Assembly (NCBI GenBank): GCA_947652605.1 | Contig: OX393576.1 | Span: 11,248,575 to 11,312,574 of the forward strand | Length of the DNA stretch: 64,000 nt | Direction: 5' to 3' | Source: Elmis aenea | Taxonomy: Eukaryota > Arthropoda > Insecta > Coleoptera > Elmidae | In this document: piece by piece, positions 1 through 12,650 of the stretch | How positions within the stretch are numbered: position 1 is the stretch's first letter | How the letters are laid out: each line of letters begins with the position of its first letter | Notes under the pieces: generated by a model | Databases searched by the model: none | Told to the model about the DNA's origin: nothing | Seen by the model: only the letters and a program-made list of their open reading frames with translations | Translations under genes and position numbers: made by a program

Positions 1-767
1 TTAGTATTCCATGGGCTGATTTGCTGATGAACTCAATAGTACGAAGGTGCAAATTTTGCTTCTCAATGCCTTATAATTTACTTAAGAAATTCAGCTGATT
101 CCTCGTATATGTTTGGCGAAAGTGGAAGCCAAAGTTTGACTGCTGTTTCAACTACATCTCCACAATATGCAAGTCCACGACATAATTACTACAATACCCT
201 ATTAAAATAAACGAAAACGCGAATTCCAACCGTTTAATTCAGAACACTTGATAATCCCTTAATGCCTTTCAGATGTACGAATGCACAAAGTGATTTAACA
301 ACGCGTCAAGAGTGCAAACATATGCACACGTTCTTAAAATAAAACAATAAATTTGCGTCTCTCGCGATCCTATTTACTTTGTTAGTTTCGAGATTTAGAG
401 GATTATATGGATCTAATTTATTAATCGCGTTTGATTTAATGAGATAAACGTGTCAGTTTGGATTTACTACCCAATTAATTATCTAATAGTTTGGTTTCCT
501 GAAATAGACCTACGCGTTCGGAGTTTGCAACCCACGTTTTCCACATGCACGCACTTTACTACAATGGATTCGGTTTTCTCCGAAAGTTTCCAGGGTTTTG
601 TGCGTAAATACAGTTCGGCCGTCACTTATCTTCTTAACAGATGTTTGGTGGATTTACGGAAACAAACAAAATATAAATAAAATATGGGTGATTTAGCACA
701 CAATAATGCACAGTAAGGAATAACTGATGACCTACTTAATTCAATTATTTCAAGAGAGCATCTAGTT
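1..767. other. AT-rich DNA, no gene recognised
   Basis: No coding frame with recognisable similarity, no RNA gene and no clear repeat were seen here. The short open frame at 450-680 has no motif, no convincing start context and no splice signals that would single it out. Confidence 0.5.
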
Positions 768-845
768 CAGAGATTCTTGACCCACGGTCCACGGATCGTT
801 TGGGGTCCAGAGACAAATTTTAAATAAATCCGTGGATACGAAACA
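768..845 (+). mobile_element. hAT-like transposon end (one terminus only)
   Basis: The stretch starts CAGAGATTCTTGACC and continues with GGTCCACGGATC and GGGGTCC. From general knowledge this resembles hAT (Charlie-type) termini, which begin CAGTGGTTCTCAACC followed by GGTCC/GGACC blocks. An ATCCGTGG near the far side is complementary to the CCACGGAT block. I could not find the opposite terminus or an 8-bp target duplication, so this is probably a broken end. Confidence 0.35.
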
Positions 846-992
846 GTTAATCTTTATTTGCACAAATCTCAAACAAAAGAAATAGCATTACCACCAGTTT
901 ATTTCTTAATCTTTACCTAAGCGCAGAGAACACCTTTAAGAACAGCCGCATGAAAAGTTGACATTCAAATATGGAATGTTCAAATCTGGAAA

Positions 993-1629
993 ATGCACCA
1001 GTAGAATCATTTAAATCTTGAATCGTTCAACGCTGGAATCACTCAACGCAGAAATCACGCAACGACGGAACTGTGCAACACGGGAATCGTTCATCGCCGG
1101 AAAGCTCAAATCTGGAATCCAGAAATTAAGAATTTTTGCTGCCCTCTATAGTACAATAGCCAAAGTATAATATAATTACAGAACACTTCGTTTTATATTT
1201 TGTATTAACTATTGTATAACGGAAGATAAAAACATCGTGTTTATGGTAGCTCAGGGGCTACAAATTGGGGCAAAGTTGCGTAATTATAATGCTTAGCCAA
1301 TTTCAAAAAGAAAGTAAAAGAATTGACAAAGTATTATAATTATGCAACTTTGCCCCAATTTGTAGCCCTTGAGTTACCATTGATACGATGTTTTTATCTT
1401 CCACTGTACAATAGTTAAGACAAAATATAAAACGAAGGGTTCTGTGATTATATTATACTTTGGCTATTGTAATATAGAGGCAGCAAACATACTTAATTTC
1501 TGGATTCCAGATTTGAGCTTTCCAGCAATGAACGATTTCCATGTTGCATGGTTCCATCGTTGCACGATTCCTGCGTTGAGTGATTCCAGCGTGGAACGAT
1601 TCAAGATATGAATGATTCTACCTGTGCAT
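993..1629. mobile_element. Foldback element with 16-bp subterminal tandem repeats
   Basis: Two arms of about 300 bp are inverted copies of each other around a centre near 1310. The outer part of each arm is a tandem array with a 16-bp period: units begin at 1034, 1050, 1066, 1082 and 1098 and share the pattern GGAATC-n-CAACG. The matching array in the right arm spans roughly 1500-1620. The inner arms carry GGGGCAAAGTTGC and its complement GCAACTTTGCCCC. No coding capacity and no TA or TTAA target duplication was found. Subterminal short repeats usually serve as transposase-binding arrays; that role is inference here. Similar 16-bp-like units continue just left of the arm (961-992), so the true boundary may lie further out. 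Confidence 0.75.
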
Positions 1630-1651
1630 ATAACTTTATAACTCTAAGCCT

Positions 1652-2200
1652 GTGCCAAATTTCATATTTTACTTAATAAACCTATATCACAGGAAGCATA
1701 GTCCAATAATGTTTCAGTATACAATGAAACACATTTTGATGGGAAGGAAAACTAAAATTAACGATTTAGGAGTTATGTTTGACCCAAAATTAAATTTTGC
1801 TGAACATATACGTAAAAGTACAGAGGCAGCACTTAGATCATTGGGGTTCGTATTGCGGAACACTATTCACTTTAAACATGTTAGTTCTTTTTATTTTCTG
1901 TACAATTGTTTTGTGAGAAGCAAATTGGAATATGCTTCTGTCATATGGAATCCTTTTTATGAAATCTATATAAAACAAATAGAAGCCGTTCAAAAACGGT
2001 TCGTACGTTATATAATTTTTAAACAGACTGGTCTTTATCCATATTTAACATCTTATAAAACTATGTTGAGTGAATTGCAGCTTATATCCCTTGAGCGAAG
2101 ACGGTGTTTGCTGGATCATGTGTATATTTTCAAAATCATTAATCACAAAGTCTATGTCACTATAGATCTATTAAATAAAATTTCCTTTTTAGTGCCTTGA
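1652..2200 (+). pseudogene. C-terminal fragment of a non-LTR retrotransposon reverse transcriptase
   Basis: From about residue 35 the 182-codon frame reads like the thumb and post-RT region of jockey/CR1-type LINE polyproteins: a DLGVMFDPKLNF block followed by EHI, then KLEYASVIWNPFY, then QKRFVRYI and LERRRCLLDH. These correspond to the family pattern DLGV-F---L-F--H, LEY-S-VW-P and IQ--F-R, which lies downstream of the catalytic FADD motif. The palm and endonuclease are absent, so this is a 5'-truncated, inactive insertion. The first residues, before about 1670, are probably flanking sequence read through. The clade is uncertain: jockey, CR1 and related clades share this region. Confidence 0.75.
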
Positions 2201-2662
2201 TCAAACAGCCGTTGGGCTAGTACATTTTATTTGAACCAACCTCGTACTAATTTGCTTCAGGTGTCACCTTTGTACAAAATGTGTAAGGTGGCAAATATTT
2301 TTTAAGACGTTGATATTTTTTATAATTGTAGTGTTTCAACTTTCAAAAACAAAGCTTTACTGATTTTACGTGCACCGGTTCAATATGATTTATTTTTGTA
2401 TTAATTAATGCACATATATTTATTTGCAATATTTTTTTTTATGTTTTGGCTGATTAATAAAAGCATAGGTATATTATGTATTATGTATATGTCTGAGGAT
2501 AGATTTGCATGATAAAACTAATTAATATATTTTTCTTAATGCACACATTTATAGTACCTACTTACATATATTATTACGTGTGTTATATTATTGTATGTAT
2601 ATCGCCCTATGATTGGGGTTTACCCCTGTTGGGTGTGATTTAATAAATAAATAAATAAATAT
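2201..2662 (+). repeat. 3' UTR and (AAAT)n tail of the LINE fragment
   Basis: Non-coding sequence continues from the frame above to GATTGGGGTTTACCCC, a small hairpin, then TTGGGTGTGATT and a simple run of AAAT units. A 3' hairpin followed by a short tandem tail is typical of CR1/jockey-like 3' ends, and it fits the orientation of the coding fragment. Confidence 0.65.
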
Positions 2663-4470
2663 ATTCAAATTACAACTACTGCAAGAATAAGAATATTTAC
2701 ACAGCACAAATTTAATAAAGCGCTTTATCCTAATGTTTTTGCAACGTTTATATTTGGCCATCGCAATAATTTAACCGAAGCCCCTAATTTTATTACAGTC
2801 ACATTTATGCATTTGGCTGTGACACAAATATAATGTGATGAACATTTCAATTACGTGTTTGTATAAATTAGAGACAACCCACCGAGGTCTTGCTGAGTGT
2901 TGATAGGTACGACTGCATATTTCTCAACCGGTAGACCTCACATAAGTTGAATCATATATCTTCGCTAAATTAATTTCCTGGATAAACCATCTTTAGGCAA
3001 TGAGACAATATTTCTTAGTTACGGGTTGCGAAATTCGCACATTGTTGAAGTAGTGTTTCAAAAAGGGATTGACTGTAGTGATGAAAAAAATTACTCGAGT
3101 ACTATCCCTACTACAAAATAGAAGATACGGGTAGGCAAACCGTGACAGCAACCACGGACAATTTACACTAGACCCGCCCTAGGGGGCTCCTAAATTTCGA
3201 AGATCTTGTTATTAAAATTAATACTAAGCCAAAGGACTTAAGATACATTAACATAATCCTAAAACTATTAATAGATATAAACGGTAGATTCATTAAGTCA
3301 ATGAAACATAATAAGAATTTCACTTGATCAGGTATAAAAAAAAGTGTTTTAAACAAACAGCATTTAATTTCTCGATGTTGTTGCAAAGTTTTAGTTATGG
3401 AACAATAAAAATTAAGTAATATTTACGTATTTCATGAAAAATTTAATAAAAATAGGGCACATTTCTGCCCTGGAGCCCAACTTTTTGTATCTACCAAACT
3501 ATGGTGCGAAATATGAACCACTGTTCACATTTATTTCTCACCTCTTAGGAGGTTTGGCCGTTCCAAGAAAAGAAAACAATATAAAACAAATTCGCACCCA
3601 AACAGTTTTATAACTTTTCAATGAAAAGCCGTTAAAGCGTTGGTGTAATTAATTTAAGGCGTTATTAATTGCTGGGCGGTCACTTTTAACATTGCCATAG
3701 ATCAGCAAGGGTCATAAATAACATCCGCCAAAGAGAACCAAAAATAATCTTTCTTGAATAACTAAAATGACTTATCGGTATCGAACCAATATTCTTCAAC
3801 AGTTATGAGTCAGTAAGTGTTCTTTAAGTATAGCTTGAGAATAAGATCTGCAAAGTTATGATTTAAAACATCAATTTAAAGGTGTTGAAAATGCATATTT
3901 ATGATGTAACATTGTGGGACTTTTTAATAGGTAAACAATGCTACAGCAACTTTAAAAACATGTTGTTTCATTTATATTGCCCCTACAAATAAATAAAATC
4001 AATTTAGGAAAAATTATTTTAACAGGTCACAGAATATTTTAATTGTTCCTTTAAAAAATATAATCGATTTTTTTTTCATGTGAGAATTTTATAATGAAAC
4101 CATTATTTACAAAAAACGTTACTTAACGTTTATTTCTAAACCGCTAGTTGTACTTTTTCTACATTCTTATTCGCTTTGAGTCACGCATAGGTCATTTGAT
4201 CTAACCCGTCCCATATAAGTAGCCATTAGCGCAAAACGTGTTGTCTTTTATGTTTCTAATGAATTCCGCGAATTACGAAGCCGCCTCGATGTGAAAAAAA
4301 AAACATGTACGCAAAGGCATTTCAAACATCCATATAGTTTGCGTAATTAAACAACAATAACGTGTTTTTTTTGCTGACAATATTAAAATGGTGAGAATAA
4401 AAATACACAAAAACCAAAAAATCGGGCTGACATCTGTTATCAGATCAAATTAAGATGTGAGTATTTAAAG
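2663..4470. other. AT-rich DNA, no gene recognised
   Basis: No recognisable coding, RNA or repeat structure was found. The minus-strand open frame at 3168-3386 has no motif and is probably random. Confidence 0.45.
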
Positions 4471-5597
4471 CAGGGTGGACAAAATTCGAATATTTTACGG
4501 GGTATCTCGGTTACCGCAACAGATAGCAAAAATCTGAATTCGTTCTCTTGGGCAATTTTATTGAGAAAATAACACCTATGCAATAAGATTTTTTCTATCG
4601 CTTTCCATTTTGGAGACGAAATAATAAAATTTCATAATTTTTGAAAATTTGCTATAACTTCTTTTATTATTAAATTACCCCACAATGTTATATAGTTTTT
4701 TATACCTACAGATTTTTATGCTTAATTTAAAAACAAAAGTATTTTTTTAGCCACCTTGGATTTCGAGATATGGAGTAAACTTACTTTTTTAAATGGAAAC
4801 CCTAGTTGGCCATGACTATGTGAAAGAGTATTTTCTTTGGCTTCCCAAAAATACATAGTTTTATATATTTGATGCAAAAAATTATCGAGATATGGCCAAT
4901 TTTGTAAAAATTCGATCATCAAAGTTTGCCATGATTTCGTAAACAAGTGATGTTTGCAATTATTAAACAACTAAACGTCATTTCCAAGTAAATTCTGCAG
5001 CAGCCACTACGATTTTATCACTTACAAAGTAATATTCTAACATTAAACTTTTCAAAAAGTTCAAATTTAGCCATATTTACAATACCACAATAAACAGTTA
5101 TAAAATACAAAAAAAATTACACGGATTTGCTCTAAAGTTGAAAATTTTACTTAGAAATGAGGTTTAGTTGTTTAATAATTGCAAACATCACTTGTTTACA
5201 AAATCATGGCAAACTTTGATGATCGAATTTTTACAAAATTGACCATATCGGTATTTTTGCAACAAATATATAAAACTATACCTATATTTTTGAAAAGCTA
5301 AAAATACTCTTTCTAAAGCTAAAAAAAAAATATTTTTGTTTTTAAATTAAGCATAAAAATCTGTATAAAAACCTTTAGGTTAAAATTTTGTTATAATTTA
5401 ATAAATAAAGAAGTTATAGCAAATTTTCGAAAATTATGAAATTTCATTTTTCGTCTGTAGTGCCAAAATGGAATCCGATAGAAAAAATCTGATTGCATAG
5501 GCGTTATTATCTCAAAAAATTAGCCGAAGAAACCAAAATAAGATTTTCGCTATCTATTGCGGTAACCCCGTAAAACATTCGAATATGGTCCACCCTG
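4471..5597. mobile_element. Foldback element F1, copy 1
   Basis: Both arms begin CAGGGTGG and are long inverted copies of each other: the left end reads CAGGGTGGAC-AAAATTCGAA and the right end reads TTCGAATATGGTCCACCCTG. Arms are about 500 bp each. A terminal module is visible: CAGGGTG, then GTATCTCG ending at position 39, then AGATAG at position 51. The right side is followed by TA; the left flank is AG, so the TA duplication is not intact. The arm also carries TTTTTTAAATGGAAACCC followed by TAGTTGGCC. Open frames inside are by-products of the palindrome. A second copy lies at 13350-14563. The ends resemble Tc1/mariner-type non-autonomous elements, but no transposase is present, so the superfamily is inference. 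Confidence 0.85.
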
Positions 5598-5599
5598 TA

Positions 5600-6030
5600 C
5601 TTACAATTCTAACTTATAGTTCAGAAACTTGGGCACTAACAAGAAACTACAAAGGATACAGACGCAGGAGATGAGATTTTTGAGAAGCATAGAAAGATGT
5701 TGATAAGTAGCAACGACAAAATCAGAAAAAGCCTAAGAGTAAACGACATGAAGGAAAAGATGGAGACAAACTAATTGAGATGGATGAGATCTACTACGCA
5801 TATCAGAAAGCAGGTACGCAAACATTGGATGGAAAATGAAGATTGAGGGAAAAAGATGGAGAAGAGGACCAAGAACAATATGGGAGAACGGAGAGACATA
5901 AACTAGAAGAAAAAGCAGTCAGCTGGAGAGATGTGACACAGTAAGCCAATGATGAGAACATAATCAAGAACTAGGAAAACATCCCTCGTTAGCAAAAGGT
6001 ACAAGAGAACCCAATTAAGAAAAAGAATGA
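5600..6030 (+). pseudogene. Degraded RTE-like C-terminal fragment
   Basis: Frame-broken plus-strand sequence reads LTYSSETWALTR, then a piece matching the MRFLR region, and after several stops a block corresponding to the W-GH and arginine-rich tail seen intact in the element at 17677-19602. Its closest relative in the window is the fragment at 32165-32880; both share the phrase encoding LTYGS-WALTR and a similar 3' end (ACAAGAGAA-CC/TC). It abuts the right terminus of the F1 foldback, which may have inserted into it. Confidence 0.6.
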
Positions 6031-6132
6031 CAGAAAAGGAACTAAACAATATCATGCACGAATTTCGTTCTTTTCTGTCTGCCAGTTTTTTTTTTTTTAA
6101 TTTTCCATTGAATTCAGCTTAGCCCTTGTATA

Positions 6133-7443
6133 AGGTAATTCCGGGACAGTTGCCCCACCTAAGGCAAAAAAATCACCTTTTAATAATTTTTGACTTTGTA
6201 GTCTCCGAAAAAATGGATATGCATAGCCAATTCAATTGAGAATAACGCACGACATTCAAAATTTGAATATTACGACCGGAAGTTTACAAAAAAAAAATTA
6301 AGCAAAACCATGTTTTTGGCCATCTCTACCGACAGTGCGGTTGAGATGCCCCATATAAATGGGAGTGATGCCCCGGCCTTAACCGATCAATGAAACCAAA
6401 AATATTGAATCTAAAATGTATTTTTATTAATATGTTACACTCGATTGATCATATCAACTTAACACCCTTACGACGTCGTTATGTACGACGACGATAACGA
6501 CGGTAAAGAAGGACGAACGTTTCGACGCTTAGTCTGCTTGTTCGTCTTCTTAAAATATTTAGCTCGACGTCGGCTTTAAATTTTTTTAATGTAATTTATT
6601 TACAGAACCAAGAAGTTTGTTTAAGATTACAACTTGACTGGTATTGAATGAGAACTTGTATCGAATTAATGCATGTGGTCAAATGAGAACTTGAATTAGA
6701 ATGTATTTTGCAACTTGACTTACTACCTAACTATTACAAAAATGTTATCCCTTTGCTATGGTTGGTCATTCTAGCTAAGGGATTTGTCACTGAACATATG
6801 TTAAAAAGATTTTGTTCTTCTTAATTCTTCTCTGAATTGTTCTGAAGACCATTGCCTTCTGGTTTTATCAGATGTTTTTCTCTTATACGTCGTAGGCATC
6901 TCTGAACATAGTTTATTTTTCATAAATAATGTCAATATAGTCTTTCTAGGATGCTTGTGTAACATTATTAATTAATAAATTGATTAGTTGTTGCTGTATT
7001 GTGTATAAGGAATAGATGTTCCACCGGGGCATCTGTACCACGATAAAATGGGGCAACTCTCCTTTTAGTATGGGTTAGATGCCCCAGGGGAAAAAAAATA
7101 TGGAACTTAAAAGATACCGGTGTATTTATTTTATTGCAATAATAACCTTAACAATGTATTTGAGAAACTGGCTAAAAGTATTCCATGAAAAATAATAAAT
7201 TTCGAATTGCCGGTATCTTTAAGTTATTACTACATTATAGCGCCATGTTAAAATCGTTGAACTCATCTTAATTTTGTTGACAACCGCACACCACCCGAAA
7301 TTTTTGCCAACGGCAGTAAGCCTTCCAGATAGCAACTGTTACGGAACAATAATACAGTACAAATTTTGGCATCTGTCATTAGCATGCGAAAATAGAACAA
7401 CCGAGGCATCTCTCCCAGTGGGGCATATCTCCCGGAATTACCT
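6133..7443. mobile_element. TIR element with TGCCCC motifs, non-autonomous
   Basis: The ends are inverted copies: AGGTAATTCCGGGACAG then TTGCCCCAC at the left, and GTGGGGCATATCTCCCGG then AATTACCT at the right, each flanked by TA (6131-6132 and 7444-7445). The element therefore looks like a 1.3-kb TA-target DNA transposon. GATGCCCC, TGCCCCGG, GGGGCATCT, GGGGCAACT and GATGCCCCAGGG recur inside near 6350-6380 and 7020-7090, as subterminal repeats of the end motif. No transposase frame was seen. Superfamily unknown; Tc1/mariner-like by target site only. Confidence 0.7.
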
Positions 7444-7445
7444 TA

Positions 7446-7944
7446 ATCACTTAATTTTTAATCGGCTTTTGTAAGTATTTTAACTTTCCAAGTGTCAAGC
7501 ATTTAAAATTTTAAATCAGACAAACACGCTATAATTTATTCAGAATTCGTCTAGTAAAATTATATTCGTCATGTTTACAGATTAAATGCAAATTTAGAAT
7601 ACTTTGCGATAGGAACATAAAGTCTCGTACATTTTGTTTCCGGAATATTTTACATTTTTGGTCATGAATCTCTACATCGAGCTAAAAATGTTCCGAGTTT
7701 ATGATATCAGTAAAAATATACAATGTAACATGTAAAATAAATCCGAACTCGAATTTAACACCCACAACTTTGAGTAAACAAAAATATATCTAGAATATAT
7801 GGAGAAACTTAAAAATTAATATATGCTGGTATTGTTCAGTATGCAAGTGACAATAGTTTTATGTATAATAATTATTTTATTTTAAATTATTTAAGATCTT
7901 CCTTTTCCAATTTTTAATAAAAATTGCTTCTTGTAGAAAATCTA
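7446..7944. other. AT-rich DNA, no gene recognised
   Basis: Spacer between two transposable elements; nothing recognisable. Confidence 0.5.
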
Positions 7945-9230
7945 CCGGGTGTCACACGTTCATGGTACACCCCCTTTTTTTTCTTTAGTTTTGATTTTAA
8001 ATAAATGAGATTTTAGGCATATGATATGTGCAAAACACCGGGCTTTTTGAGCCGTTGCACATATTTGTTTCACTTCCGGTTTCACCGGAAATTACCCCAA
8101 CTTTGTTATTTTAAATGAAACACCCTGTATATTTTTACATTTTTAGAAAGAGGAAGTGATTTTTGATACAACTGCACTATTTTCGTTAATTTTTATAACC
8201 TCAAAAATTTTTTAAAACAAAATTTAGTTTTTTATTAAGGGTGCCGTGACCTGCACAAATTGACTTTTATTATGTCAACAATTGTCCAAAAAACGTTTTT
8301 GTAAATTTTAAATGACATTTAGGTTACTTTAATCGGTTTTGAAGGTTAAGGAATCGGTTTTTTGACAAAAAGTCAATTTTTTTAAATGGAACCCTGTTGG
8401 TACTAGCGGTTATTTAAATAGATCATCTTCTAGCGAATCCATCGATACCAATAACTTGTATTTTTATTAAAATCTACTTCAAAAATTTCAAATTATTGTG
8501 AAAATGTATTAAGAGATCCTCTTAATCGCGGTAATCTAATTATGTAAAAATGATTACCAACATTTTTAGACTGTCTAACTAAATGACTATAGTAGTTAAA
8601 CATAAAACAACGATCATTTGTTTTGTTGTAGTTATGCACAGTGTACTGCGATTAACAGGATCTCTTAATAAATTTTCACAATAATTTGAAGTTTTTGAAG
8701 TAGATTCTTAATAAAAATACAAGTTATTGGTATCGATGGATTCGTTAGAAGATGATCTATTTAAATAACCGCTAGTACCAGCAGGGTTCCATTTAAAAAA
8801 ATTGACTTTTTGTCAAAAAACCGATTCCTCAACCTTCAAAGCCGATTAAAGTAACCTAAATATCATTTAAAATTTACAAAAACGTTTTTTGGACAATTGT
8901 TGACATAATAAAAGTCAATTTGTGCAGGTCACGGCACCCTTAATAAAAAACTAAATTTTGTTTTAAAAAAATTTTGAGGTTATAAAAATTAACGAAAATA
9001 GTGCAGTTGTATCAAAAATCACTTCTTCTTTCCAAAAATGTAAAAGTATACAGGGTGTTCCATTTAAAATAACAAAATTGGGGTCATTTCCGGCGAAACC
9101 GGAAGTGAAACAAATGTGTGCAACGGCTCAAAAAGCCCGGTTTTTTGCACATATATTTCTAAAATTTCATTTATCTAAAATCAAAACTAAAGAAAAAAAA
9201 GGGGGTGTACCATGAACGTGTGACACCCGG
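7945..9230. mobile_element. Foldback element F2
   Basis: The left end CCGGGTGTCACACGTTCATG and the right end, its exact complement CATGAACGTGTGACACCCGG, are each flanked by TA (7943-7944 and 9231-9232). The arms are about 600 bp, of high identity by eye, and meet around 8590. Each arm contains ACTTCCGGTTTCACCGGAAA (or a one- to two-base variant), the string AACACCCTGTAT, and TTTTAAATGGAACCC followed by TGTTGGTAC. There is no coding capacity. The internal CACCCTGTA string looks like an old terminus of another CAGGGTG element, so the arm may be composite. Confidence 0.88.
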
Positions 9231-9232
9231 TA

Positions 9233-9639
9233 TACCAGTTTCAGGATTGCTTATAGAAATATATGTATTGTTATAGCTTTTGTGCAATTATTTTTTAAGT
9301 AGGTAATAACTATTATGAATCTAATTTATCACTACACATGTTTACAAATTTATGCTAATGATGCAAGATACAATAAGAGGAATAAATTATATGATGTTTT
9401 AGACAATTTCGAGTTTCCAAGAAAATCAATCACTTTGCAAAATTTTACTCTTCAACAAAAAAAAAGGTCAAGATTTGGGTCAAGATAGTTTTAAAGGAAA
9501 ACGAGAATTAAAACGGGGGATTCATAGATGTTCTTCAACTTGGTTCTTCGAGGAACCTAAAGCATTACAAATACTAATGATATTCACTAACAAATAAAAA
9601 TAAGAAAAAAGGAAGCGACTAGAAATAGGACGTCAAAGT
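9233..9639. other. AT-rich DNA, no gene recognised
   Basis: Nothing recognisable; purine-rich towards its right end, where the next retroelement fragment begins. Confidence 0.4.
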
Positions 9640-10065
9640 GATGGAGCTCTAACAACGATGGAAAGTTAACGATAGAAAGCAAAAATAAGAATTTAACGTA
9701 GTTACTCGTTCAAAAGTTATCTATGCATGCGAAACAGACACTAAATGAAGACCTAGAGAAGAAACTGAGAGTATGGTAAAGGAGAATACTCAGAAAAATG
9801 TATAGACACATACAAGAAAGAGACTAGTGGAGAAAGAGAAGTCATGGAGGTGTATGGTGAACAAAAATTACAACCATTGTAGGAATATGAAAATTATGTT
9901 GGGTAGATGCAAGATGAAAGAATAAGAAGATTTTATTATAAAATGAGTGAGGCACAAAGAGAATACAAAATCGAAAGTGGAGGAGACGGATGGGTGCGGT
10001 AACAAAAGATCTTAGGCCCGAGAATGGAGGACGCTTTCAAAGCACAATAGCTTAAACCATGTTTT
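9640..10065 (+). pseudogene. Degraded RTE-like C-terminal fragment, second family
   Basis: Reading across stops and frameshifts, the plus strand gives VIYACETDT, then EDLEKKLRVW, a stop, RRILRKMYR, later YENYVGWMQDERI, and finally RRRMGAVTKDLR. This follows the RTE order Y-SETW, E-KLR-WERRILRKIYG, GHV-RM and GRPR-RW-DGV--DL. It differs from the 17677 element and belongs to a different RTE lineage in which the E-KLR/RILRKIYG block is prominent. No intact motif remains. Confidence 0.55.
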
Positions 10066-11963
10066 TTTTTTTTCTGGATACCAATAGATGATTCACAACC
10101 GCGGTGCCTTTACGCTTGAACGTACAAGGATTTAGTTGTGAGTTCTTGAATTAAAGCCAGTAAATATTTTTTTAAAGTTTATGCTTCAAAATAATTTTAA
10201 AGAGTGAAAAATCCTTATCAAAATTAAAAATTTTTGAGTACGGTGGACTCCCTCCGTGGGCGACGCGGACACCTGGGGAATCGTAATCACCGGTTAAAAG
10301 CAACTACGATAGATCATAGGCAAAACTAGTTTTTAGTGTAATTGAGCAACACCTAATCATACGTTATTAGAATGTGTTGAAAGGCGTTAAAAAATATCGC
10401 CCATTATCAACGCATTTTAATAATGAATTCAGAATGATCTAAGACCTGTTTGGAATAACGGCAGAAGCAAAACAAACATTTGTCAATTTGTTGTTTACAC
10501 GCTTACTTATTGGATTTGTTTTTTTTTGGAACGAACAAGGATAAATTGAAAACAACGTGCCTACTTCGATATTGGAATTGGTCGTAACATCATTATTTAG
10601 TTGTAGAAAGTGACGATTTGGCAAGTTCATTTCATAACAGAGGCTATGAAGAATAAAGACAGTGATCTGCCTCTTAAAAGTGGAGTTTAAAACTTCCGCA
10701 CAACAGAATCTATTTTGGTCATCATAATAATACTGTCATTCACGAAATGCACTTGGACCAGTCATGATCAAGATGTAAGAAATTGGACTAAATAGACCCA
10801 CCAAGCAATTTGCAAGAAGGCTAGTTTTAAAGATGGCACTAAAAAGCTTAACTACGCTACTGATTCAATGTTTTGCATACATTTGCTACACCACATTAAA
10901 TTTACATAGATAACATTTTTGTCTTTGTTTCTTGCATTATTCACCGCAACCTGAAGACTCCGCATTATAAGTTTCTTCTTGCATTACATTTAAAAAGAAG
11001 TCTTCGTCCTTAGCATAACAAGATATAATCTAGCTAATCTGTTATTATAATATCAAATATTTATGAATAATTCAAGTCGAGGAAGTTTTAATTCCCAACA
11101 AGTACTAACACCGCATTGCATATGTCGTTATTTAAATCACAAGTTTTTTCTTATTTAGGACTCGAGGCAGTTTCATCGTGATTTAAGAACAACACACATC
11201 CCGAGTACTCGACATGATAAAAAATAATAACAGGTTGTTATTTCTTGGTTTTCAACGCAACAGTCGACAATTGTAATTTACTTCGACCTGTGGAGATTTT
11301 AGTTGAATTATGGCAACCACAATACATGACTGTAACTCGTTTTTAATGCCGTTCTATTCTGCTAAAGTGTCGGTGTATGAAATACAAGATAACCGGTGGT
11401 TAAAATAAACCACAAGAAAGTGTATGATTAATTGGTGGCTGGGAGTGAGGTTGTACCGGTATCGGAGATAATGAATTCAAGTTTTTTTTTTCATACACGA
11501 TTATTAAAACTGCGGGTGTATGTCAGAAGAACGAATCACATTTAGATGAAGTAATATCTCTTAAGCTAAACGTTGGTGTAGTATTACTAACGAGTAACCG
11601 TAAACTATTAGATAAATTTGACAGCGAAAACAATTCAACGATCGATATAAGCTTAAAGTATTGTTTAGGACAAATGAAATTAAACATTAAGTTTAGTGAC
11701 CTGAGATTATCTGCGCTATACACATTTCTACAAGTTCTTTAAAAACTCTTTGTGAATTTTTAAAACTTCAAGTACTACATTAATTATAAAAATAGCATTT
11801 ACAAGTTCGCATGGTTTAAGCATCTACCAGAAACGCCTTTTGGGAATGTCGTTGTATTACTGTCTAAACAAATACAATTCTAAACGAAACGACTTTTAAA
11901 TGAGGTTACTTTATCTTATTATTATTTCCAATACATTAAGTTGAACGTCTTGATGTACCTATA
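10066..11963. other. AT-rich DNA, no gene recognised
   Basis: Mostly featureless. A short CG-containing patch around 10240-10300 (CTCCGTGGGCGACGCGGAC) was inspected for a tRNA or exon and gave no supportable structure. Confidence 0.4.
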
Positions 11964-12650
11964 CAGGGTGTCCCAGATTACAATTCCTGCATCGGGGTCT
12001 CGCATATTATAAGAGATACAGGTTTGCTAAAATTAGATGAATTAATCCTTACCAGGGAAGGTCACGATACGTTGTCGCTAGAATTTGATTAAGGCTGTGT
12101 TTATTGCATCAAGAACATCAAAACTAAATTTTTTCACAGTTATACGTGCCACTGGCCATTTTCTTCGGAAAAATAGTGAAAAAACTGAAAAGCTGAATGA
12201 TAAAAGTAATTTTTGCGAACGCGTTAGCCATGAAACCGTCAGGGACAAAATCTAAATTTTTCTATTTACCAATGCGCGCATCCTTTGCAAGTAAAATGGT
12301 GCAAAGTTTATAAAAAAACCTTAAACGGTTCCGGAGAAAAACGCGAAAAACGAGGCCCTTGTAAAAACGGTTTTCCCTATGTTAAACGCCTATGCAAGTC
12401 GCATAGATTTAGTTATACAACTTCTCAAATCATTGCACTTATGCAGGGTTTTCGTTTTTGACGTTTTTATCCGGAACCTTTCAAAATGTTTTCAAAAACT
12501 TTGTACCATTTTACTTGCCAAGGATGCGCGCATTGGTAAATATAAAAATTTGGATTTTGTCTCTGACTGTCTTATGGCCAACGCGATCGCAAAAATGACC
12601 TTTTTATACCAATTTTTCAGTTTGTTCCTTATTTTCCTGAGGGACAATTC
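11964..12650. mobile_element. Foldback element F3, copy 1 (right end decayed)
   Basis: The left terminus is CAGGGTGTCCCAGATTACAA after a TA. It has the shared terminal module: GGGGTCTCG ending at position 39 and AGATAC at position 51. Left arm and right arm are inverted copies around about 12370; both contain ACCAATGCGCGCATCC or its complement. The right arm stops near 12650 without the CACCCTG end. The inner part matches 26937-27628 closely. Frames at 12379-12654 derive from the palindrome and are not genes. Confidence 0.8.

Noticed and set aside
10236..10330. GC-containing patch considered as a tRNA or exon
   Set aside because: No cloverleaf, no TTCRANNY B-box in the right place and no frame with motif or splice signals.
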